DNA of 18,247 nucleotides, taken from Zancudomyces culisetae (Eukaryota; Kickxellomycota; Harpellomycetes; Harpellales; Legeriomycetaceae). The notes beneath the pieces are model-generated. The model was not told where the DNA came from. It did not search any database and was given only the letters and a program-made list of their open reading frames with translations. The translations under genes and the position numbers were made by a program. How positions within the stretch are numbered: the stretch's first letter is position 1; the number at the start of each line of letters is the position of its first letter. The DNA is taken from positions 1-18,247 of the forward strand of contig LSSK01000724.1 in the NCBI GenBank assembly GCA_001969505.1. Direction: 5' to 3'. Shown here in pieces: positions 1-7,810 of the stretch.

Positions 1-2097
1 TTGTGGCCTACTATCCATGTATGGCGGATAACTTGGGCCATAGTATAGTAAACTATCCATGTAATCTTCGCTAGCCTCAGTGTCGGATTGAATGGATTGT
101 GAATCAAGAGTTGTTGGGATTCGACCCGAAAGAATCATTGTTGTGTCGATTTCCATATTCTCTTCTTCTTCTTCTTCTTCTTCTTCCTCCTCCACCTCTT
201 CTTCTTCTTTATTCTCTTTTCTTTTCTGTCCTTTTTCTTCTTTTATCTTTTCCAATTCCATTTCAACTCCAATTTCCATCTCCTTCTCTCCTTCTTTTCC
301 TTTTCCTTTTTCTTCCTCTTCCTCTTCCTCTTTCTTCTTTTCCTTTTCAATATCCTTTTCTTCTTCAATGTCCTTTTTTCCTTCATTTTCATTTTCATTT
401 TCATTTTCTTCCTCTTTCTTCTTTTCTTTTTCCTTTTCCTTCTCTTTGTCCCTTTCTCTTTCCCTTCCTCTCTCCTTCTCCCTCTCTCTTTCCCTCTCCC
501 TTTCCCTTTCCTTCTCCTCCTTCTCCTCCTTCTCTCTTTCTCTATCTTTATCTCTTTCTTTATCTCTTTCTTTTTCTCTTTCTCTTTTATTTTCTCTTTC
601 TAGTCTAACTGGCTGTCCGCGCTTTTCGGATCCTTGGAAAACATCAAGTTTCTTTTCTGGTGAAACAGTATCTTCTACAGATATTTCTAAACTTTTATCT
701 CTTTTACTTTCTTCCTCTTCCTCTTCACCTTCTGTATCCTTTCTTCTTCTCTTTCTTTGTTTTCGTCTTTCATTTTCTTCCAACTCCAGCCACGGTTGTG
801 CTGAAAATATAAAACTCTTTTTGCCACGTTTGCTCTTTTTTCGATGTTTCAACAACATTGCTTTCAAGTTTATTTTCTTTTTATTCCGGTAATAGAAATT
901 CACACAGTCTTTACTCGTCTTGAATTCTAACGCCTCACTGATACGCCCAAACATCTTTGGATGCTTCAAGTACTCCCGTACAAACGTTTCAACTTCCTTT
1001 GCTGTCCAGTAACTCTTACCCCCAACCGCTCCTACTCCTATTCCCAACCTTTCCCCACTACCTACGTTTCCTTTCACACCCACTTCATAGTATTTCTTTG
1101 GCGCTAGTATCTTTCGTTGGCTCGTCATAAACCTAACTATTTCCCGCTCCTCTTTATCCATCTCCATGTTTGGTATCTTTGCCGCTGATCGCAAACTCCG
1201 AGCCTCTGGATTTCGCACTTCATCATATTGTAACCGCTGAATAATCTCTGCCAGCTCAGCTTCTGACCGCACTGAGTCGCTTATAAAGCTCTCTGATCCC
1301 TTGTTCCTAAATCGCGCCTTCGACCGGCCCTTGTATTGCACCTCTTGCAGCTCTGCTTCCCACAACTCAACCAGCTCTTGCCGTCTACTGATGTTCGCTC
1401 GTCGCCGCTTATCTTCACGTCCTCCACTTTCCAGCACCCCTCCAACTGGTGGCGATCCCCGCTCTCCGCCCGGTCCTCCCCTCCTACGTCCTGTATCGTT
1501 TATGCCTCTTCTGTACACGCGTCTTTGCTCCTCCTCCCACTCTTTCTCCAGTTCTCCTACCCGCTGCTGCCATACCTCGTACTGCTCCTTAAACTTCTTT
1601 TGCAGCTCCTTTTCTTTCGTTTCTCGCTCCTCTTGCTTTTGCTGCAGATGCTTTATCAGCTCTCCCTCTATCTCCTTGTGTCGCTGCATCTGTTCTTCCC
1701 AAAACCACCATTCTTGTGGCTCCTTGAAACTTCCTGGTACAAATTTGCTCTCCGTTTCCAAAAAATCGCGTGCTATTTTGCCTCTCACTTGTGCCGCCCG
1801 CCTCTGATTTTCCAAATATATTCGCCTCATCATTTGCTTGTCGTTTCCCTCCTCCTCTACTCCCTTTTTTGTTGCTCTTTCCTTACCCCTTTTTCCTTCT
1901 TCTTTTATCTCTAGCTCGTACCATTTGATTTTTTCTGTCTCTTCTCCTTCATCGGAACTGTCTCCATAGAGTATATCTTCATCCTCTTCATCCTCCACGA
2001 CTTTTCGTGATTTTCCTCCAATTTCAAAGATACCTTTATTCTCTGTTACTCGTGCCCTAATTGGCACCTTTTGCCAATCTCTGCTAGCAATACCCAT
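1..2097 (-). CDS. SNT1: Snt1/NCoR-family corepressor scaffold of a histone deacetylase complex (N-terminal part, cut by window edge)
   Basis: The minus-strand frame is open for 699 codons from the ATG at 2097 to base 1 and continues beyond the window. A SANT domain lies at about residues 363-417: Trp364, a HPKxFG segment, then a DCVxFYYxxKK segment. This matches SANT1 of NCoR/SMRT and fungal Snt1. Upstream, residues about 89-190 hold an IYLEN-(Q)-RR-A motif followed by charged helices, matching the deacetylase-activating/interaction region of the family. In yeast, Snt1 is the scaffold of the Set3 complex with the deacetylases Hos2 and Hst1, acting on chromatin in the nucleus. Lys381, Tyr402, Tyr403, Lys406 and Lys407 align with the inositol-phosphate-binding residues of SMRT. 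Residues about 497-650 are almost only Glu, Lys and Arg. The family usually has a second SANT domain, which would lie outside the window. It is divergent from RRP43. The family call is firm; the exact symbol is inferred from fungal orthology. Confidence 0.88.
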   Translation of the reverse strand, partial: MGIASRDWQKVPIRARVTENKGIFEIGGKSRKVVEDEEDEDILYGDSSDEGEETEKIKWYELEIKEEGKRGKERATKKGVEEEGNDKQMMRRIYLENQRRAAQVRGKIARDFLETESKFVPGSFKEPQEWWFWEEQMQRHKEIEGELIKHLQQKQEERETKEKELQKKFKEQYEVWQQRVGELEKEWEEEQRRVYRRGINDTGRRRGGPGGERGSPPVGGVLESGGREDKRRRANISRRQELVELWEAELQEVQYKGRSKARFRNKGSESFISDSVRSEAELAEIIQRLQYDEVRNPEARSLRSAAKIPNMEMDKEEREIVRFMTSQRKILAPKKYYEVGVKGNVGSGERLGIGVGAVGGKSYWTAKEVETFVREYLKHPKMFGRISEALEFKTSKDCVNFYYRNKKKINLKAMLLKHRKKSKRGKKSFIFSAQPWLELEENERRKQRKRRRKDTEGEEEEEESKRDKSLEISVEDTVSPEKKLDVFQGSEKRGQPVRLERENKREREKERDKERDKDREREKEEKEEKEREREREREREKERGRERERDKEKEKEKEKKKEEENENENENEGKKDIEEEKDIEKEKKKEEEEEEEKGKGKEGEKEMEIGVEMELEKIKEEKGQKRKENKEEEEVEEEEEEEEEEENMEIDTTMILSGRIPTTLDSQSIQSDTEASEDYMDSLLYYGPSYPPYMDSRPQ
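150..605. repeat. Polypyrimidine (plus) / polypurine (minus) low-complexity tract inside SNT1
   Basis: About 450 bases of the plus strand are almost purely C and T, built from TTC, CTCTTT, CCCTTTCTC and TTTTCA-type short repeats. On the coding (minus) strand this is GAA/GAG/AAG/AGA codons for a Glu-Lys-Arg stretch. A run of TTC triplets lies near 163-187 and a run of ATTTTC units near 386-408. The open frame is kept throughout, so it is coding low complexity rather than a non-coding satellite. Confidence 0.85.
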
Positions 2098-2600
2098 TTG
2101 CTCGTTTAATTTTGCAATTTCCAATCAAACTTGCAAAAGTCGATTTACTCAGAATATTCTATAACTTTCTTTTTGTTTTGTTATTCTACTTTTACTCTTT
2201 TTTTAATTGTTGTAACTATTTCTTTTATTACTGTAATTTCTGTATTGTATTAATTAGTTACGATTCCTTTGTTTACAACTTGTAGTGGTTTCATATAATT
2301 GCCTCGTTATTGTTTTTAATCCACGGCAAACTTTCGCAAATTAAACCGAATTTGCAAATTTCCACATTTTCTTCGTGATTATACCGACCTACGATTTAGG
2401 GAGCTGGTTGGAATAAATCATCAAAAGTTGGATTTTTGCGAAAAAAAAAATTTTTTTTTCCAGCTATAATATTGCCTTACTCCATAATTAAAATAAAAAA
2501 GGCCAAAATTAAAAGTGCACCTAATAAAAGATATTGTTATACTCAACAACGTAATAACTGTAGAATTAGCATATAAATAAAATATAAAGACGGACACAAG
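2098..2600. promoter_or_regulatory. Divergent promoter between SNT1 and RRP43
   Basis: This 503 bp AT-rich spacer separates the start codons of SNT1 (minus) and RRP43 (plus), so it must hold both promoters. It contains an A10T9 tract at 2441-2459, about 145-160 bp before the RRP43 ATG, resembling the RRPE-like A/T elements of yeast ribosome-biogenesis genes. The tract is flanked by AGCTGG at 2402-2407 and its reverse complement at 2460-2465. TTGCAA-type sites lie at 2127-2138 and 2351-2359. An A/T-rich TATA-like stretch (2571-2588) directly precedes the RRP43 start. The role of each site is inferred. Confidence 0.6.
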
Positions 2601-3542
2601 ATGGCGATTAGCGAATTTGAGGCCCAAGTCTTCCAGAAAGTTCACCCTAAAGAATACCAACAGCGATTTTTGGCACAGGCTATCCGAACCGATGGAAGAG
2701 CCTTTGATCAATTCCGAAATACAAAAATCACAAAAGGAGGAATCGAAACCGCCCACGGTTCATCCACCGTACGGATCGGTCGAACAACAGTAGTCTGTGG
2801 AATCAAGGGCGAAGTTTGCGAGCCTAGGCTGATATCTGCGGCTTACCCCCAAGCCGGTTCTCGCGGCTTTATAGTCCCAAGCGTAAAACTAACCAGCATC
2901 AGTTCGAGCAAGTTTTTGCAAGGTGGTGCAACAAATCAGATATCTCAAGTATTGAGCGAACAAGTATACCGACTTTTGTTTACATCTGATAGCAATTCAA
3001 AGCATGCACAAAACGACAATCTTGAAGATTTCAGCACGCTATTGGATCAACTGTGTATTGCCAAAGACAAAGCGGTTTGGGTGTTATATGCTGATCTTGT
3101 ATGTATAAACTACGACGGAAACATTCTTGATGCCGTATTGCTGGCCCTGATCAATGCCCTGAAAGATGTCAAGCTCCCAGTTGCAACTTTTGACGAAGAA
3201 CTCGGCGTTGTCTTTTGTGGCAATGATGGTGCTGGTGCTAGTGCTAGTGCTAGTGCTAGTGTAGGGGACAGCAATGATGGCCAGAAGGTTTCGCTGCAGC
3301 TTAAAAGCAACTTGTATCCGACATCATTCTGTGTGTTCTCATCCGGCGAAAACAAGTGCCTGCTGGTGGATCCAACCGAACTCGAAGAAGACAGCTGTGA
3401 TGGATCAATCTCACTGGTTCTGGACGACTCTGGTGCCATTGTAAATATATGGAAACTCGGAGATGGGGTGGGTACAGATGAACTTGAGCTATGCTATGAA
3501 CGAGCACTGCAGAGAAAAAAAGAGTTGGCTAGCATGCTCTAG
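2601..3542 (+). CDS. RRP43: Exosome complex subunit Rrp43 (RNase PH-like, EXOSC8 homologue)
   Basis: The 313-residue protein matches Rrp43/EXOSC8 along its length: an N-terminal EYxxRFL...RxDGR..DxFR segment (about residues 18-39), a GS-x-VxxGxTTVxCGIK strand pair (about 53-73), VPxVxLxxxSSxxF (about 93-105), a VWVLYADLVCxxYDGN core (about 160-175), ALINALKDVKLP (about 180-192), and a TSFxVF...LLVDPTxxEE segment near 240-262. Rrp43 is one of six RNase PH-like ring subunits of the nine-subunit exosome core, acting in 3'-end processing and decay of RNA in nucleus and cytoplasm; eukaryotic ring subunits of this type are structural rather than catalytic. A GTGCTA hexamer expansion inserts Gly/Ala/Ser repeats at residues 210-221. 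CTG codons fall on conserved leucines. It is a single exon and is convergent with RPS26. Confidence 0.95.
   Translation: MAISEFEAQVFQKVHPKEYQQRFLAQAIRTDGRAFDQFRNTKITKGGIETAHGSSTVRIGRTTVVCGIKGEVCEPRLISAAYPQAGSRGFIVPSVKLTSISSSKFLQGGATNQISQVLSEQVYRLLFTSDSNSKHAQNDNLEDFSTLLDQLCIAKDKAVWVLYADLVCINYDGNILDAVLLALINALKDVKLPVATFDEELGVVFCGNDGAGASASASASVGDSNDGQKVSLQLKSNLYPTSFCVFSSGENKCLLVDPTELEEDSCDGSISLVLDDSGAIVNIWKLGDGVGTDELELCYERALQRKKELASML
3229..3258 (+). repeat. In-frame GTGCTR hexanucleotide repeat in RRP43
   Basis: Five tandem hexamers (one GTGCTG, four GTGCTA) followed by a partial unit encode alternating Gly/Ala then Ser/Ala. They fall where family members have a short variable loop between the conserved LP-V-x-DEE region and the C-terminal strands. 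The repeat keeps the frame, so copy-number changes would only alter loop length. Confidence 0.9.
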
Positions 3543-3744
3543 ATCTGCCACGCTCACACCTATTTTTCTCTTTCCCTTTCCGATATTATTTTAGTGCTGG
3601 TTCTAAATCCCGAAAAAAAATAAAGTTTTATACACACTGTTTATATGTAATAATATATTTAAAAGTTTCCAAGTAAAATAAACATGAAAAGAACAAAAAA
3701 AAAAGTCTTAGTATTTTTTAAAAAGAACAAACTATATCAATTCC
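3543..3744. terminator. Convergent 3' junction of RRP43 and RPS26
   Basis: Two convergent stop codons are separated by 202 bp. The spacer is A/T-rich with AATAAA at 3620-3625 just after the RRP43 stop, a TATATGTAATAATATATT stretch near 3642-3659, and a run of eight or more A residues near 3696-3703. These resemble yeast polyadenylation efficiency and positioning elements. No gene is visible in it. Exact cleavage sites cannot be read from sequence. Confidence 0.5.
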
Positions 3745-4914
3745 TTAGTTGGTCTCTTTGGCTGGGACATTTGGGTTGATCTTCTTTCCATCCTTAGTAA
3801 ATCTTACACGTGGTGGTGGAGCACGGCTGCGACGGCCCTCTGAGGAACGTACACGGACAATGTGACTGTGGATAGCACATGCAACACAGTATTGAGACTT
3901 GATGTACAGTTTAGGAAGAGCATATGATTCGTAAACTGAAGCTTCTGCCATATCTCTTTGAGCAGCTGCCTCAACCATGTTTCTTACGGAGAATCTCTTG
4001 ATGGCCTTATCCTATTATCGTGTCAATATTCTTGTTAGTATCAATTCCCCCTTTTTACATATACTTGCCACTGTTTAGCAATGAAGACCCCCAAATTCCC
4101 TTTTTCCACTAGTAAGACTAGACATGGATTTAAAAAACAGAGAAAAGGAATGTCATAATGCGTAGCGAAATGGGTAATGTGTATTCAATAGAGTACCTTT
4201 GGGCAACAGCGGTAGCAGTTGTCGCATCTAATAGGATTGGTGTGTCCGCGCCCCTTCTTGTTGCGTCCGTGATTTCTGCGCTTGACTGTCTACAGTAACG
4301 TTAATAATCATATCATGTTAGCATAAGATCAAATGATTCTTCAACAAGGTATATCTAACAATAAATCTGCTGCTCTGTCCAGATAGGGATAGCACAATAG
4401 TGCAAAATGGTTCTAGCTTATTCTAACACCAAAAGCCAAAATACCGCACAATATACACCCAGCATAGTTAAGGGTTCCAAGCCCAAAGCTGATCAAATGA
4501 CATTTAGCTCTGTAAAATTAAAGACAGCTAAAGAATTGAAGTGCCCTGAAAAAACCTCTTTTCAATTAAATACATTGATTATCCGAGTCTTGAAATGAAG
4601 AGTTATTTGCTTATAGAGATTTGAATCTGAAATTAAAATCGTAATCATAATTATAATCCGCACTTGTTATCAACCGAAATTCAAAAAAAATTCAGAAAAG
4701 CGCGGCAGATTCAAACTTCAGCATTAATAACAGGTCTCAATGTAGTTTTCTTCTCTAACAATTAAAGAATAAAATATAATCGACAAAAACGCCTGTCTCC
4801 TCTAAAATTCGAATCCCAAAAACAGTATATTTTAACCGTCGTCATGTTGCGTGCGTAAATAATTTATCTTTTCCATTCTATATTGAGTTAATCTGTCCCG
4901 TTAATACTTACCAT
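3745..4914 (-). CDS. RPS26: 40S ribosomal protein S26 (eS26), three exons
   Basis: Spliced from exons 4914-4912, 4289-4197 and 4011-3745 (minus strand), the 120-residue protein matches eS26 end to end: an N-terminal [14 protein letters not shown] basic segment, zinc ligands Cys23, Cys26, Cys74 and Cys77, the DKAIKRF segment (33-39), VEAAAQRD and EASVY (45-59), and a [12 protein letters not shown] segment. eS26 binds near the mRNA exit channel of the small subunit and contacts the 3' end of 18S rRNA. Exon 1 consists only of the ATG codon, followed directly by GTAAGT. Both introns fall between codons. The length agrees with the family (115-119 residues). It is divergent from GEP3 across 683 bp and convergent with RRP43. 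High expression is expected of an RP gene but is not shown by the sequence. Confidence 0.95.
4012..4196 (-). other. RPS26 intron 2 (185 nt)
   Basis: The 5' site reads AAG/GTACTC, with T instead of the usual G at +5. The branch site is an exact TACTAAC at 4040-4034. The 3' site is AATAG/GAT with AG at 4013-4012, about 21 nt from the branch. Removing it joins the CCPK codons to DKAIKRF, as in all eS26 proteins. Confidence 0.92.
4290..4911 (-). other. RPS26 intron 1 (622 nt)
   Basis: The 5' site is ATG/GTAAGT (reading down from 4911). The branch site is TGCTAAC at 4323-4317, and the 3' site is TGTAG/ACA with AG at 4291-4290. Removing it joins ATG to the conserved N-terminal basic segment in frame. 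Within it, a perfect 10-bp inverted repeat pairs 4620-4629 with 4706-4715. The plus-strand ORF at 4407-4598 has no recognisable similarity and is treated as chance. Confidence 0.9.
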
Positions 4915-5597
4915 CTTTAAGAACTGGTTAGTTTACTATTATTTACTTGAAGATTATAATACTAAATATATTATAAGTATTCTAAACAAGAGGAGAAAAA
5001 AATTATTTTCTACACTTGACTCTTATTTCGTTTTCCTTAATTTTTTTTATTCGCAATTTTTTGTTCATTGCCCGCCAGCTGGTTTTTGAACTATTATTTT
5101 AATTCTGGATCAGAGCTGGGCAAGTCCTCAACAGTTACGAGAAAAATTATAAATTCGTCAATAGTTGGCCAGTTGCTTGGTCAGTCAATCTTTTCCAATG
5201 GAAAAAAAAATTTTGGAAAATGAATTAACATCAGAACATCCTATGAAACTAACATTATTGGCTCCGGAGGCGAATCGTAACTTTGAAGAGTTTTTATATT
5301 TTTTCTTCCCTTTCTTCCCCCATCAATATTAGCTTTGTTATGTTTGCACCAATTTAAAAGCACAGTAAAATAATCGGAAAACCGCCAAGTTTGCAAAGAC
5401 TAGTTTTTTTTTGAACTTGCAAGATCAAAAAAACCATCGAAGCAAGCGATCAGAGCTGGTGTAAGTTCTCAGAATAGATCTTTTTTTTTGTTAATAGATA
5501 ATTCATATAGTACCGAGACTATACTTGCCACGATCTAATCAAAGTATAGCTAATGCATGATTTTGAATTGTAAGGAAGAATATATAGTAATTCGAAA
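4915..5597. promoter_or_regulatory. Divergent promoter between RPS26 and GEP3
   Basis: This 683 bp spacer holds both promoters. Visible elements are a CCAGCTGG palindrome at 5075-5082, a repeated GATCAGAGCTGG at 5108-5119 and 5448-5459, an A9T4 tract at 5202-5214, TTTGCAAAG at 5390-5398, AACTTGCAAG at 5414-5423, and T-rich runs at 5404-5412 and 5481-5489. An A/T-rich TATA-like stretch lies around 4963-4980 on the RPS26 side. I did not find clear Rap1 or Tbf1 sites. The assignment of any element to either gene is inference. Confidence 0.55.
5108..5459 (+). repeat. Direct repeat GATCAGAGCTGG in the RPS26/GEP3 promoter
   Basis: Two identical 12-mers, at 5108-5119 and 5448-5459, are each followed by a similar AAGTYCTCA stretch, making an imperfect repeat of about 24 bp with start points 340 bp apart. 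Both copies lie in the same orientation in the divergent promoter. A duplicated regulatory site or remnant of a local duplication are both possible. Confidence 0.7.
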
Positions 5598-7700
5598 ATG
5601 ATCACAGGAAATTTTACAATAAATGGGATGAGAACAAGCAAGTATGCAGTAAGAAACAATTTCTTGGCAGTTCTCAGACACCCAAGTCGTAAGCATAGCT
5701 TTCTAGTAACCAAGGGTCAACCTGATCAGTCTCAACGTTTTAAAAAGCTACATGATTTAACAAATCATCAGGAACAAGGCAAAATCTGTATCTTTACAAA
5801 AAATACCAACGCTAGAATTAGCGGTGGTGTTCGATATGCTAGCAGTATTCCAAAAGAAACAATCAAAGCGAGATTTGATAAGGGTAAATGTTGCCCAGGA
5901 TGTGGGGCTGTATTTCAAACAAAAATAGTTGACGAGCCTGGATACTTACCAGCGGACATCATGAAAGAGCTCCGGGAAAAAGAGAGGGAAAAAGTAATGA
6001 AAGCACATGAAAAAGAGCTAAGCATGTTCTACACAGAAAAACCTATAGAAAAAGAAGAAACCCATGAGGTAGAAAAGCAAGAGGTAGACGCAGAGGTAAA
6101 TCAACAACAACAGGAGCGAGAAAAGAAACCAGAGAAGAGTATGGAGACAGGAGAGGGTGGTGATATAGTCGTTTCTGGTGATATAAACAAAAGCATCATA
6201 AATGATGGTAAACGTGAACAAGAAAATATCAAAACTGAGTTGCATGAACAAGAGGAAGATCGAAAAATTTTGTGCTACAGATGCCATGGGTTAAAAAATT
6301 ACGGTCGATTGCCGCGAGATTGGATGCAAGATGTGATATCAGATCCGAGGGAATTGAAGTTTTTGAAATACAAAAAGAATATTACTGTAGTGATTGTGTG
6401 TGACTTTTTTGATGTGATTGGGAGCATGATAAAAAACATTGGTGACTATATTGGTGAATACCACAAAGTGATATTAGTTGGAAACAAAATGGATTTGCTA
6501 CCATCATCAAAACTAATTCTACAACATAGAGATAAAAAGGATGGAAAGGATGTGGCGATCCAGCAACGGTTGGAACGATATTTATATACACAAGCAAAAT
6601 CGTACATGAATTTAAAACCAGCAAATATTGGAGGAGTGTTTTGCATCAGTGCACTAAAAAATCTGGGTGTTCGGGAACTTGCTGATGCGCTACAACAAAA
6701 GCTAGAAAAAAATTCATATCATCAAGATATATTCCTGGTAGGGCGAGCAAATTGTGGGAAAAGCGAACTAACTAATGCGCTACTGCGAATTAGCTACAAA
6801 ACGTACTATGAAAATAAGGTAATGACATCCAAGATCCCAGGGACTACAATTGGAGTGTACGGATTACCATTGACTGCTTTCCGCAAGGCATTGATTCCAT
6901 TTACACCTGGGCAAACACAAAAACAACAGCAAGACGACGATAGGCGGTTCTATAATCAGTACGTTTATGATACACCAGGTGTGTTTTCCAAAAAGGGGAA
7001 TATAACCAGTCACCTTACGCCAAAAGAACTGAAAATGGTTGTTCCAACTAAACAGTTGCTTCCATTTACTTACAAGCTAGACCCTGGCCAGTCAATCGCA
7101 CTGGGAGGTTGCGGCCGACTAGATCTACCTAAGGACTCAAACACGGATAGCCTGTTCGTAACAGTTTTCAGTGCCATCAAAATTCACAAAACATCGATTA
7201 AAAAGGCAAAGGAACAGTTTGAGGCTTTACATGCAGGAAAAAAAACAATTCTGGTTCCTCCACTGCAGCCTGATCGTCGATTATCGTCGCCAGTGCTATC
7301 ACCATCATCCTCGCCAGTGCCTGCAATGTTACCACGTGAGGGCAGCTTAGAGCAGGAAAATAGCCATGAAAAGGATCAGGAACAGAATGAGCAGAGGGAA
7401 CAAGAAGGGGAACAGGAAAATGTGCACAAAAAAACAAAACCACACAATCTGGTATTTCCTGAAGCTAAATTGGCTCTAGATCTACATGATGTGCCCGGAA
7501 CACACAAAGCCGTAGCTTGGCTCGATGTGGTATTTTCCGGGGTGGGCTGGTTTGCTTTAACAGGCCACAGCAAAAAGTTCCACATTCAAGTGTACTCGCC
7601 AAACGGTACAGGAGTGCATACACGGCCCCCGCTACAACCTTTTGAATATAACAACGTTATTACAAAGTATACTTCTAATATGCGGAAGACTCCATACTAA
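5598..7700 (+). CDS. GEP3: Circularly permuted YqeH/Gep3-type mitochondrial GTPase
   Basis: The 700-residue protein has the permuted G-motif order of the YqeH family: G4 NKMD at 296-299, G5 SALKN near 350, then G1 GRANCGKS at 382-389, G2-type PGTT near 417 and G3 DTPG at 458-461. A zinc-finger precedes it with CxxC pairs at 99/102 and 226/229. The finger is split by about 120 residues rich in Glu, Lys and Gln. In yeast, Gep3 (Mtg3) acts in maturation of mitochondrial small-subunit rRNA; bacterial YqeH assembles the 30S subunit. The N-terminus is basic and poor in acidic residues, fitting mitochondrial import; Met11 (5628) is a credible alternative start giving a cleaner presequence. A second charged insertion lies near 575-625. 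Yeast Gep3 is 556 residues, so this one is long. It is convergent with the gene at 7811-9382. Confidence 0.88.
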   Translation: MITGNFTINGMRTSKYAVRNNFLAVLRHPSRKHSFLVTKGQPDQSQRFKKLHDLTNHQEQGKICIFTKNTNARISGGVRYASSIPKETIKARFDKGKCCPGCGAVFQTKIVDEPGYLPADIMKELREKEREKVMKAHEKELSMFYTEKPIEKEETHEVEKQEVDAEVNQQQQEREKKPEKSMETGEGGDIVVSGDINKSIINDGKREQENIKTELHEQEEDRKILCYRCHGLKNYGRLPRDWMQDVISDPRELKFLKYKKNITVVIVCDFFDVIGSMIKNIGDYIGEYHKVILVGNKMDLLPSSKLILQHRDKKDGKDVAIQQRLERYLYTQAKSYMNLKPANIGGVFCISALKNLGVRELADALQQKLEKNSYHQDIFLVGRANCGKSELTNALLRISYKTYYENKVMTSKIPGTTIGVYGLPLTAFRKALIPFTPGQTQKQQQDDDRRFYNQYVYDTPGVFSKKGNITSHLTPKELKMVVPTKQLLPFTYKLDPGQSIALGGCGRLDLPKDSNTDSLFVTVFSAIKIHKTSIKKAKEQFEALHAGKKTILVPPLQPDRRLSSPVLSPSSSPVPAMLPREGSLEQENSHEKDQEQNEQREQEGEQENVHKKTKPHNLVFPEAKLALDLHDVPGTHKAVAWLDVVFSGVGWFALTGHSKKFHIQVYSPNGTGVHTRPPLQPFEYNNVITKYTSNMRKTPY

Positions 7701-7810
7701 GCTAAAAATATATAAATAAACAAGTAAACATGTAATATAGTAAAGTTAGCCTAATTTATCCAATTGAAACCACCACCATTCAATTTATTTATTCAAATTA
7801 TCTAGTCTTT
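7701..7810. terminator. Convergent 3' junction of GEP3 and the 7811-9382 gene
   Basis: The two stop codons lie only about 110 bp apart. The spacer is A/T-rich with TATATAAATAAA near 7709-7720 for the plus strand, and several TTTATT/AATAAA-like stretches near 7785-7800 that could serve the minus strand. Transcripts from the two sides probably overlap at their 3' ends. Confidence 0.45.

Noticed and set aside
92-892. Serine/phenylalanine-rich ORFs on the plus strand (also 99-608)
   Set aside because: They are the antisense reading of the Glu/Lys/Arg codons of SNT1; the minus frame carries recognisable NCoR/Snt1 domains.
1301-1914. Leu/Ser-rich plus-strand ORFs
   Set aside because: Antisense to the SNT1 deacetylase-interaction region; no family similarity and unnatural composition.
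2421-2756. 111-codon minus-strand ORF over the RRP43 start
   Set aside because: It overlaps the conserved N-terminus of RRP43 in antisense and its remaining part is low-complexity promoter DNA.
3121-3180. Possible CUG-Ser genetic code
   Set aside because: CTG codons in RRP43 (ALxNALKDVKLP region and the LLVDP strand) fall on positions that are leucine in relatives, so CUG reads as Leu.
4407-4598. 63-codon plus-strand ORF with ATG
   Set aside because: It lies inside RPS26 intron 1 on the opposite strand and shows no recognisable similarity. A faint resemblance to the start of the 10282-10497 frame (MTFSSVKLK versus MTFSTTKLK) is too short to trust.
4806-4820. TTCGAATCC, similar to a tRNA B box
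   Set aside because: No A box, acceptor stem or cloverleaf could be built around it.
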